From Bacillota bacterium (GTDB taxonomy: Bacteria > Bacillota > Clostridia > Saccharofermentanales > Fastidiosipilaceae): a stretch of DNA of 5,140 nt. The stretch lies in contig JAEWGS010000010.1 of NCBI GenBank assembly GCA_023388205.1, positions 1 to 5,140 on the forward strand, in the 5' to 3' direction. This document shows positions 1 through 5,131 of the stretch, one piece after another; the stretch's first letter is position 1; each line of letters starts with the position of its first letter. A program made the position numbers and the translations under genes. Below the pieces are notes generated by a model. That model had not been told where the DNA came from, ran no database searches, and worked only from the letters and a program-made list of their open reading frames with translations.

Positions 1-1175
1 CGCTTGAGGAGCGCAGGCAGCTTCAGGCGGAGGCTAAAAAACTTTGGGAACAAGTCGTTCGTGAGAGCCAGGAAGACGCGAAGATCTTGCGGGGCTTGAA
101 TATCAATTTAGATGCTTTGGCTGCAGAGGTTCCTTGGATTTTGCCTGGGGCTTTGACGGAAGAAGAGGACCTGGGTGCGGCCGCCTTGCTCGAGTTGCAA
201 GATGAGGCGGGCCTTCAGCTGTCGGGCTTGCGGCGCTTTATCCAAAATTATGCAAAAGGACTCAAATCGCTTGACGCGCTGATGGACTCGGCTTTGAACA
301 CGTATGAACAATTGTCAGAGACTTTTGGTGAACATGAGCGCGAAGGGGAACTGCTTGCGAAACAAAAAGAGCGACTGACGCAGCAAGAACAGGATTTGCC
401 AAGTGCAGAGATGAGCTTTGTCGCAGCGGTAGAGATGAAGCTTTTTGAAGATCATCCAGAGGAACGAAAACAGTATCTCCACGAATTGGATTTGGCACTT
501 CAGAGCAAAGTGAGCCGTGAAGAGATTGAACAGCGGCGCTTGGAACTACAGAGAAATCTGAGTTTATTGGAGCGTCGTTACACTGAGAATCAGCTCAATA
601 TTGAACGCAAGACGGCGCGCATGCAGGAACGTTTTGGCCGCATGATTCAGCCACGCGAGATCGAGTTGAGTATTCAAGAACTCAAAGAGCGCTTGAGCCA
701 AATGGAAAGAGATGAGCGCCTGCTTGAAACAACGGAACACTACCTAAAAATGGCACACGATGAGTTGCGTCGCTCTTTTTCGCCTCGTTTGCGAGAACTG
801 GCATCGGATTACTTGAAGCAGCTGACAGATGACCGTTATCAGCAACTGCGGATTGATGAAAAATTAGAAATGCAAGTGCAAGTCGAAGATGGCTCCTGGC
901 AGGACGCGGCCTATTTGAGTGGCGCGACTTATGAGCAAATTTATTTGGCCTTGCGCTTGGCTTTGGTGCGTATGCTTGCGACGGGGGATCAATTCCCCTT
1001 GCTCTTTGACGATACCTTTGTTCAATTCGATGAAAAACGCGCGGCTTTGGCTTTTTCGGTCTTGGATCGTGAGGTCAAAGAACATGCGTCGCAAATGCTC
1101 TTTTTCTCCTGCCAAGATCGGAGTCGAAACTTGGCTTTGGGATTGGAGAATCCCTGGGAGATCAAGGGGATCTAA
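1..1175 (+). CDS. YhaN/SbcC-like coiled-coil AAA/ABC-type ATPase, C-terminal part (5' partial)
   Basis: The reading frame is open from base 3, giving 390 codons, so the gene starts before the window; the in-frame TTG at 87 lies inside a continuous coiled coil and is not a likely start. Most of the visible protein (to about base 800) is charged, Leu/Gln/Glu/Arg-rich coiled coil. It is followed by the C-terminal half of an ABC-type head: a signature-like motif, LSGATYEQIYLALRLAL (bases 915-965), then a Walker B strand, PLLFDD (about 996-1013), a D-loop-like FVQFDEKR, and a switch region, FFSCQD (1101-1118). This order matches SMC/Rad50/SbcC-like proteins, and the YLALRLA form of the signature fits the YhaN (COG4717) group best. 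Such proteins are thought to act in DNA repair or processing, often beside an SbcD-like nuclease, which would lie off the left edge. The exact subfamily is inferred. The switch histidine is replaced by glutamine. Confidence 0.85.
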   Translation, partial: LEERRQLQAEAKKLWEQVVRESQEDAKILRGLNINLDALAAEVPWILPGALTEEEDLGAAALLELQDEAGLQLSGLRRFIQNYAKGLKSLDALMDSALNTYEQLSETFGEHEREGELLAKQKERLTQQEQDLPSAEMSFVAAVEMKLFEDHPEERKQYLHELDLALQSKVSREEIEQRRLELQRNLSLLERRYTENQLNIERKTARMQERFGRMIQPREIELSIQELKERLSQMERDERLLETTEHYLKMAHDELRRSFSPRLRELASDYLKQLTDDRYQQLRIDEKLEMQVQVEDGSWQDAAYLSGATYEQIYLALRLALVRMLATGDQFPLLFDDTFVQFDEKRAALAFSVLDREVKEHASQMLFFSCQDRSRNLALGLENPWEIKGI

Positions 1176-1213
1176 CGCTAAGTTGGGCTGCAGACCTTTG
1201 TGCGTTTGGAAGC

Positions 1214-1296
1214 GGGCGCCTAGCGCCAGGGCTAGGCGCTAGGCATCAGACGCCAGGCATGAGGTGTCGAGGGGCTGGCGCCTCGCGTCAGGTGTC
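1214..1296. repeat. Degenerate heptamer tandem repeat (about AGGCGYC)
   Basis: Reading in steps of seven from 1234 gives units at 1234, 1241, 1248, 1255, 1262, 1269, 1276, 1283 and 1290. Most match AGGCGYC at five or six of seven positions; the unit at 1269 is poor. Units at 1214 and 1221 also match, with a one-base phase slip before 1234. Every second unit is closer to AGGYGYC, so a 14-bp period is also visible. A longer imperfect direct repeat, 14 of 16 bases, pairs 1215-1230 with 1277-1292. The array fills most of the gap between two convergent genes. Its function is unknown; it may be a short tandem repeat family dispersed in this genome. Confidence 0.7.
1216..1239. terminator. Candidate hairpin between convergent genes
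   Basis: GCGCCTAGC (1216-1224) and GCTAGGCGC (1231-1239) form a perfect 9-bp, very GC-rich stem with a six-base loop. It lies 41 bases past the stop of the upstream ATPase gene and 63 bases past the stop of the convergent minus-strand gene, where a bidirectional terminator would be expected. Neither strand has a T-run after the stem, so it is not a standard intrinsic terminator. It may be a by-product of the heptamer array, whose core is nearly self-complementary. Confidence 0.3.
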
Positions 1297-1301
1297 GCAT
1301 T

Positions 1302-2129
1302 TTAATTTGCGTCTGAATCTTCAATTGCAATACCTGTGTCTGCTTTGGCTTTTTGCAAATAAGTCGAAAGGGTCACGAAGTGGTGCTTGGCCCAGCGAAT
1401 ATCGATGAGCGGGATGCGTGCCTCTGTTTTGATTTCACCGTAAGGGAGCGATTCGATAGATCGGACAGAAAGCAAAAAATCTTCGCGGGAAATGGGAGCG
1501 ATGCGCTCGTCAATGTGCTCGGCACTGGCGCGTCCGGATGCATCTTTTCCAAAATAGTGTAGATGAAGTTCCAAGTGCGCGTCGTCCTCTGGGATCGGCG
1601 TTATGAAGGCGCGAGCGAGGGCTTCCGCTTTGGGAAAAGCTTCGTGTTTTATTCTCTTTTCTGGGGCTTCAGGACGCTTATCTTTAGCCTGCTCATTTTG
1701 ATTTTGCTGTGCCACAGCGTGAAGGACACGCGCGTAGAGGTATTTGGTCGTCGCTAAGGCGCGATCATCCAAGTTTAATTCCTGACTGAGGATGAATTCG
1801 CAGAACTCTTCACTGTGTTCAAAAACGCGACATGTTCCATGCTCCATGCCCTGGATGGAAAGACCGTGGAGCAAGACTTCTTTTTCGTCTGGGGTGGGCT
1901 GAGGTAAAAGCCAGGCCAAGTAAGCTTGCTTCGGATGGACGAAGATAAAGTTGTAATTGAGCTGGATCGAAGTTTCAGCAAAAGGACTTTTGACGCTGAA
2001 AAAATCTCCTCGGAGAAGCGCTTGATAGATCTCCTGATCGGTCACTGCGTTGGCGATGACCGCCCGATTGAGCGTGAAATCTTTTCCGCTGATGGGACAA
2101 GTGAATGATAGTTTTTGATACTGAGCCAT
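1302..2129 (-). CDS. CpXC-domain-like protein with degenerate cysteine motifs
   Basis: This 275-residue soluble protein has no signal peptide or membrane segment. The ATG start is preceded on its strand by a perfect AGGAGG (plus-strand 2138-2143) eight bases away. Residues 1-130 follow the layout I know for CpXC proteins: FTCPISG (9-15), a segment ending LLRGDFFSVKSPFAE (38-52) where the second CPxC usually sits, YLAWLLP (70-76), then RVFEHSEEFCEFI (101-113) and a LDDRAL segment (120-125). CpXC proteins normally carry two CPxC motifs, probably for a metal; here only Cys11 remains, with Ser14, Ser48 and Ala51 at the other places. Residues 140-160 are a polar linker. Residues 165-275 form a further region of helices and strands that I do not recognise. 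The gene is convergent with the ATPase gene and divergent from rimP. The family's function is unknown; the assignment is from memory of the pattern. Confidence 0.7.
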   Translation of the reverse strand: MAQYQKLSFTCPISGKDFTLNRAVIANAVTDQEIYQALLRGDFFSVKSPFAETSIQLNYNFIFVHPKQAYLAWLLPQPTPDEKEVLLHGLSIQGMEHGTCRVFEHSEEFCEFILSQELNLDDRALATTKYLYARVLHAVAQQNQNEQAKDKRPEAPEKRIKHEAFPKAEALARAFITPIPEDDAHLELHLHYFGKDASGRASAEHIDERIAPISREDFLLSVRSIESLPYGEIKTEARIPLIDIRWAKHHFVTLSTYLQKAKADTGIAIEDSDAN

Positions 2130-2145
2130 AAGGTGGACCTCCTGT

Positions 2146-2177
2146 TTGCGTCTCTAACTTCGAACTGTTAGTATAAT
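2146..2177 (+). promoter_or_regulatory. Promoter of the rimP-nusA operon
   Basis: A perfect sigma-A type -10 box, TATAAT, lies at 2172-2177, 57 bases before the rimP start codon. The best -35 candidate, TTGCGT (2146-2151), has a 20-base spacer, longer than ideal, and there is no TG extension of the -10 box, so the promoter may need help or be modest in strength. Transcription would start near 2184. The operon therefore has its own promoter here, whereas in Bacillus it lies downstream of polC. Confidence 0.6.
2154..2171. promoter_or_regulatory. Inverted repeat beside the -10 box, possible operator
   Basis: CTAAC (2154-2158) and GTTAG (2167-2171) form an inverted repeat with an eight-base centre holding the palindrome TTCGAA (2159-2164). 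It abuts the TATAAT box. A second TTCGAA occurs at 2186-2191 on the other side of the box, 27 bases away. A DNA-binding protein could act here, but the arms are short and chance is a real alternative. Confidence 0.2.
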
Positions 2178-2178
2178 A
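2170..2178 (-). promoter_or_regulatory. Possible -10 box for the minus-strand CpXC-like gene
   Basis: Read on the minus strand, this stretch contains TATTAT and TATACT, overlapping the plus-strand TATAAT box, about 30 bases upstream of the gene's AGGAGG. No convincing -35 box is visible at 16-18 bases. If real, the two divergent promoters overlap and would compete for RNA polymerase. Confidence 0.3.
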
Positions 2179-2188
2179 CGTAAGATTC

Positions 2189-2211
2189 GAAAAGCGCCGC
2201 GGGCGCTTTTC
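2189..2211 (+). terminator. rimP leader hairpin, candidate attenuator
   Basis: GAAAAGCGCC (2189-2198) and GGCGCTTTTC (2202-2211) pair perfectly over 10 bp around a GCG loop. The 3' arm ends in TTTT and is followed by ATTATTTAT, so the U-tract is interrupted, as in weak terminators that need help. It begins only about five bases after the predicted transcript start and ends 23 bases before rimP, clear of the rimP ribosome-binding site. In Bacillus subtilis the rimP(ylxS)-nusA operon is known to be limited by NusA-stimulated termination in its leader; the same role is inferred here. It could instead be a 5' stem that protects the mRNA. Confidence 0.55.
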
Positions 2212-2234
2212 ATTATTTATGGGGGATTGAAGCC

Positions 2235-2702
2235 GTGCCGAAAAAATTGCCGAAGATCGCACAGCAGGCCCAGGATCTTTGTTTGGAGACCATAGAGGCT
2301 TTGGGGTATGACCTCGTGGAGACCCGTTATCAAAAAGAGGGCCCGGATTATCATTTGACCTTTTTTTGTGATCGGCGCGGGGGGATGAGTTTGGACGATT
2401 GCGAGAAGATCAGTTTGGCGATCGATCCTTTGCTCGACGAGGGACTCAATGTACCACAGCCCTATTTGATGTCGGTATCTTCGCCGGGCTTGGATCGTCC
2501 CTTAGAGACGGAAAAGGACTTCTTGCGACATATTGATGACGAGATTGAGATTTCGCTTTACGCTCAATTTCGCGGGGAGCAAAAGCCTACAGGCATTCTC
2601 AAAGCCTACGAAGCGGGCACCCTTGTGGTCGATATCGGGGGAGAAGAAGTACGCTTTGAACCAGGTACATACAGCAAAGTGAAACAAGCCATTCGCTTTT
2701 AA
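2235..2702 (+). CDS. rimP: Ribosome maturation factor RimP
   Basis: RimP is a cytoplasmic protein needed for late assembly of the 30S ribosomal subunit, where it binds near S12. The product has 155 residues, the usual family length. The N-terminal alpha/beta domain contains the ALGYDLVETRY segment (22-32), an acidic helix (MSLDDCEKIS, 51-60), and the family hallmark SSPGLDRPL (82-90). The C-terminal Sm-like beta barrel covers about residues 95-155. The start is GTG; GGGGGA at 2221-2226 is the ribosome-binding site, eight bases upstream. The ATG at 2219 is out of frame. It is the first gene of the operon and nusA follows after 39 bases, the usual pairing. Confidence 0.95.
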   Translation: MPKKLPKIAQQAQDLCLETIEALGYDLVETRYQKEGPDYHLTFFCDRRGGMSLDDCEKISLAIDPLLDEGLNVPQPYLMSVSSPGLDRPLETEKDFLRHIDDEIEISLYAQFRGEQKPTGILKAYEAGTLVVDIGGEEVRFEPGTYSKVKQAIRF

Positions 2703-2741
2703 GCAAAGATAAAATTGAATGAACAGGATCGGGAGGACGAG

Positions 2742-4073
2742 ATGAATCGAGAGTTTTTAGAAGCCGTATCCATGCTGGCCAAAGAGCGCGGCATCGATGC
2801 GAATCAACTGTTTGATGCGATTGAAGAGGCCTTAGTTTCAGCCTATCGTCGCGAATTTGAGATTAAGACGGCGGATAATATCCGTGCGGAGATCGATCGT
2901 GAAAGCGGCGAAATGGGCGTCTTTTTGATGAAAGAGGTCGTTGAAGAAGTCCTCGATCCCAATACCGAAATTTCTTTGCTTGAAGCGAAAGAGATGGATG
3001 AGAGCTTCGAACTTGGTGATTTGCTCGAACTCGGTGTTTCGCCCCAAGATTTTGGGCGCTTGGCTGCGCAGACGGCCAAAAGCGTGATCAATCAGAAGTT
3101 GATTGGTGCGGAAAGAGACCGAATTCAGCAGGAGTTCTCCAGAAAGATCGGCGAGATTATTTCGGGTGAGGTTCAGCGCAAAGAGCGTCGAGACGTCTAC
3201 GTCGATATCGAACGGGCTGAGGCGATCTTGCCTCGCGGTGAGCAAGTGCGCACAGACCGCTATGAACAGCATGAGCGCATGATGTTCTATGTGATGAAAG
3301 TCGATGATCGCCACGGTCGTCCGCAGGTGCTTTTGTCCAGAAGCCATCCTGCTTTGGTGCAGAAGCTTTTTGAACAAGAAGTGCCCGAAATCAAAGAGGG
3401 TTTGGTTGAAATTGTGCACGTCGCGCGCGAAGCGGGATCTCGCACGAAAATGTCTGTCAGAAGCCTCGATGAAAACATTGATCCGCTGGGCTCTTGCGTC
3501 GGTCAGCGCGGGATTCGCGTCAAAGCGGTGATGGACGAATTGCACGGTGAAAAGATCGATATTATCCAATGGGACGAAGACCCTGTGGTCTACATCATGA
3601 ATGCATTGAGCCCAGCTAAGGTGTTACAGGTCGAGCTCAGTGAAGAAGAAAACGAGTATCACGCACGCGTTGTGGTGCCGGATCATCAGCTGTCTTTGGC
3701 CATTGGCCGTGAGGGACAAAATGCCCGCTTGGCAGCGCGTTTGACCGGATGGAAGATTGACATCAAGAGTTTCTCTGCTTTGCAAGAAGAAGATGCTCAG
3801 GGCTTCATGGAACAATTCGCGAAGACCGCGGAAGGCTTTGCGCTTGAAGAAGGCGATGCCAAACAGAGCGATGAGACGCAAGAAAATGCGACGGAGGATG
3901 CCGCTCAGTCCGCTGAAGTGGAGCGCGCGGAGACTGTGGAGACGAATACTGATTCTGCTGATTCCGCTGGTTCCGCTGATTCCGCGACTGAGGTTTTTGA
4001 CTCGTTTAAGGCGGCCTTTGATTCTGCGGCTGAAGCTTTAGAGAAAAACGACGAGAGCGAAGCGAAAGACTAA
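2742..4073 (+). CDS. nusA: Transcription termination/antitermination factor NusA
   Basis: NusA binds RNA polymerase and nascent RNA, and modulates pausing, intrinsic termination and antitermination. The 443-residue product has the polymerase-binding N-terminal domain (about 1-125, starting MNREFLEAVSMLAKERGI), an S1 domain (about 135-200), KH1 with GSCVGQRG (250-257), and KH2 with AIGREGQNARLAARLTGWKI (320-339). The ATG at 2742 is chosen because GGGAGG lies at 2731-2736, five bases upstream, and the protein then begins as family members do; a TTG at 2715 would add nine residues but has no ribosome-binding site. Like other Gram-positive forms it lacks the acidic AR repeats of Escherichia coli, but residues about 344-443 form an acidic, Ala/Ser/Glu-rich tail, longer than usual, containing four DSA-type triplets. 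The tail is probably disordered. Confidence 0.96.
   Translation: MNREFLEAVSMLAKERGIDANQLFDAIEEALVSAYRREFEIKTADNIRAEIDRESGEMGVFLMKEVVEEVLDPNTEISLLEAKEMDESFELGDLLELGVSPQDFGRLAAQTAKSVINQKLIGAERDRIQQEFSRKIGEIISGEVQRKERRDVYVDIERAEAILPRGEQVRTDRYEQHERMMFYVMKVDDRHGRPQVLLSRSHPALVQKLFEQEVPEIKEGLVEIVHVAREAGSRTKMSVRSLDENIDPLGSCVGQRGIRVKAVMDELHGEKIDIIQWDEDPVVYIMNALSPAKVLQVELSEEENEYHARVVVPDHQLSLAIGREGQNARLAARLTGWKIDIKSFSALQEEDAQGFMEQFAKTAEGFALEEGDAKQSDETQENATEDAAQSAEVERAETVETNTDSADSAGSADSATEVFDSFKAAFDSAAEALEKNDESEAKD
3951..3986 (+). repeat. Four 9-bp tandem repeats in the nusA tail
   Basis: Four in-frame copies of GATTCYGCK-type units start at 3951, 3960, 3969 and 3978 and encode DSA, DSA, GSA, DSA (residues 404-415). 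Copies differ by one or two bases. Because the unit is a whole number of codons, gain or loss by slippage would change tail length without breaking the frame. Confidence 0.85.
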
Positions 4074-4074
4074 G

Positions 4075-4404
4075 ATGAGACGCTCCGAAACAGAGCCCCT
4101 TCGCATGTGCTTTGTGTGTCGGAAACGACGGCCTAAACATGAGCTTTTTCGACTACGTGACGCGCAAAGCGGCTTGACTTTTGACCCGAGCCAAAAAACG
4201 GGCGGTCGAGGTCTTTGGATTTGTCGCAGTGACGCGTGCGTGTGCCAAGGAGCGAAAAGACGATTCCTCGGTCGCGTCAAAAAAGGTGAAGAAGAACAGC
4301 TCAGGGTGCTTTTGAGTGAAGCTCTGGCAGATGAGTTGGATCTTACATCTGAGGATCAGTCGTCAGGGTGTGGCGCATCGAGGCGCCCGTCGGGGAATAA
4401 TTAA
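4075..4404 (+). CDS. rnpM: YlxR family RNA-binding protein (RnpM, RNase P modulator)
   Basis: YlxR (DUF448) is a small RNA-binding protein; in Bacillus subtilis it has been renamed RnpM because it binds RNase P RNA and modulates its activity. The 109-residue product shows the family pattern: RMCFVCRKRRPKHELFRL (10-27), FDPSQKTGGRG (36-46), LWIC (47-50), and a basic helix, AKRRFLGRVKK (60-70). Five cysteines (12, 15, 50, 55, 57) could form a metal site, though this is not shown. The ATG lies one base after the nusA stop codon, with only a weak purine-rich site inside the nusA end, which suggests translational coupling. Family members are usually nearer 90 residues; the extra tail (about 88-109, ending in SRRPSGNN) has no recognisable motif. 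Confidence 0.92.
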   Translation: MRRSETEPLRMCFVCRKRRPKHELFRLRDAQSGLTFDPSQKTGGRGLWICRSDACVCQGAKRRFLGRVKKGEEEQLRVLLSEALADELDLTSEDQSSGCGASRRPSGNN

Positions 4405-4419
4405 CTGGGCAGTCAGTTA
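4402..4419 (+). other. Small inverted repeat at the ylxR stop codon
   Basis: TAACTG (4402-4407) and CAGTTA (4414-4419) could pair into a short AT-rich stem with a six-base loop, covering the stop codon. There is no T-run, so it is not a terminator. The rest of the 68-base gap before ylxQ shows only the ylxQ ribosome-binding region. Confidence 0.2.
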
Positions 4420-4453
4420 GCGCAGCAAGCAAGTGTCTACGCAAAGTTTTAAG

Positions 4454-4475
4454 AGGAGGATGAAAGGTCGCGGTG
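4454..4475 (+). promoter_or_regulatory. Ribosome-binding region deciding the ylxQ start
   Basis: A perfect AGGAGG (4454-4459) lies 13 bases before the GTG at 4473, longer than ideal; a weaker AAAGG (4463-4467) lies five bases before it. An in-frame TGA at 4461-4463 makes GTG 4473 the first possible start. The ATG at 4460 touches the AGGAGG directly and opens a different frame of 33 codons. Confidence 0.5.
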
Positions 4476-5114
4476 AAGCCGAGTTCAAAAGCGAAAACAG
4501 GGCAACTTGGGAAAACTGGGAAAACAGCGAAGACGAAGCGAAAATCGACGCTGTTACCTGAGCGCTGGCTACAGTACCGCAAGCGCATGCCGGACTTGAT
4601 GCCCCTCATCAACTTCGCATCTGAAGAAAAGGAGCAAGCTTGGCTTCGGCTCTTAGGACTTGCTTATCGTGCAGGTGCGCTGGTCATCGGAGAGGCGGCT
4701 GTCAAAGACAAGGTGCGACACGGTCACGCTTTTTTAATCTTCGTTGCGAAAGACGCGTCCCCGGCTTTGTTTCAGGCGCACAATACGCGTGAATTGAGAC
4801 GAGATGTGCCTGGCTTTTTGATTAGTGAGCAAGCGAAACTTGGCTCGGCTTTGGGGCGTGAACGTATTTCGGTTGTGGCGCTTTTGTCGCGAGACTTTGT
4901 CAAAGGTTTTTTTGAACGTTTGGAACAAGATACGGATTTTCATTTTTCGATGGAAGATCCGGTGACGCAAACGCGAGAACGGGAGGGGCGTCCAGAGGAA
5001 AAAGCACCCAAGCAAAGTCGTCCGCCGAAAGATCGCAGAAAAGAGAATCAATCAAAAGCAAGTTCAAAGCGTCAAAAGAGCTCTGACCGCTTAAAGAGAC
5101 TTGAACGATTATAA
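4473..5114 (+). CDS. ylxQ: YlxQ-like L7Ae/L30e-family RNA-binding protein with long basic tails
   Basis: The core, about residues 55-152, fits the L7Ae/L30e/S12e fold typical of YlxQ, the gene that normally sits between ylxR and infB: LRLLGLAYRAGALVIGEAAV (58-77), FLIFVAKDAS (87-96), and KLGSALGRERISVVALLSRD (122-141). This family binds kink-turn-like RNA; the cellular role of YlxQ is not settled. The protein has 213 residues, about twice the roughly 100 of the Bacillus protein. The excess is an N-terminal stretch with 13 Lys/Arg and one acid in residues 1-38, and a C-terminal stretch (165-213) with 18 Lys/Arg, probably disordered and RNA-binding. An internal start at Met39 is possible but has no ribosome-binding site. 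The stop codon lies at the junction of a 20-bp tandem duplication. Confidence 0.85.
   Translation: MKPSSKAKTGQLGKTGKTAKTKRKSTLLPERWLQYRKRMPDLMPLINFASEEKEQAWLRLLGLAYRAGALVIGEAAVKDKVRHGHAFLIFVAKDASPALFQAHNTRELRRDVPGFLISEQAKLGSALGRERISVVALLSRDFVKGFFERLEQDTDFHFSMEDPVTQTREREGRPEEKAPKQSRPPKDRRKENQSKASSKRQKSSDRLKRLERL
4508..4525 (+). repeat. Two 9-bp tandem repeats in the ylxQ N-terminal extension
   Basis: TGGGAAAAC occurs twice in perfect tandem (4508-4516, 4517-4525) and gives GKTGKT in the basic N-terminal tail. It hints that the tail grew by slippage. Confidence 0.7.
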
Positions 5115-5131
5115 AGAGACTTGAACGATTA
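5092..5131 (+). repeat. Perfect 20-bp tandem duplication at the ylxQ stop codon
   Basis: TAAAGAGACTTGAACGATTA is present twice with no spacer and no mismatch, at 5092-5111 and 5112-5131. The second copy begins with the TAA that ends ylxQ (5112-5114). Without the second copy the frame would read on through one Gly codon to a TAG now at 5135-5137. The identity of the copies points to a recent event. Confidence 0.95.

Noticed and set aside
87..89. TTG as the true start of the ATPase gene
   Set aside because: The frame is open upstream to base 3 with coiled-coil sequence, and no ribosome-binding site precedes it.
1214..1296. CRISPR array or rRNA-like structure
   Set aside because: Units are 7 bp with no unique spacers of even length, far too short for CRISPR repeats.
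1563..1757. Plus-strand frame with a hydrophobic stretch opposite the CpXC-like gene
   Set aside because: It is antisense to a gene with a strong start and family pattern; the hydrophobic run mirrors the Lys/Glu/Gln-rich linker read backwards.
2715..2741. Upstream TTG start for nusA
   Set aside because: It has no ribosome-binding site, while ATG 2742 has GGGAGG at good spacing and gives the usual NusA N-terminus.
2838..3569. Long open frame of 243 codons on the minus strand inside nusA
   Set aside because: It lies wholly antisense to a clear nusA, has no ribosome-binding site or family resemblance, and is a by-product of codon use.
4343..4612. Minus-strand frame across the ylxR-ylxQ gap
   Set aside because: It covers the ends of two well-supported genes in antisense and shows no ribosome-binding site or motif.
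4734..5051. Minus-strand frame opposite ylxQ
   Set aside because: It is antisense to the L7Ae core and its Arg/Phe-rich content reflects the complementary codons.
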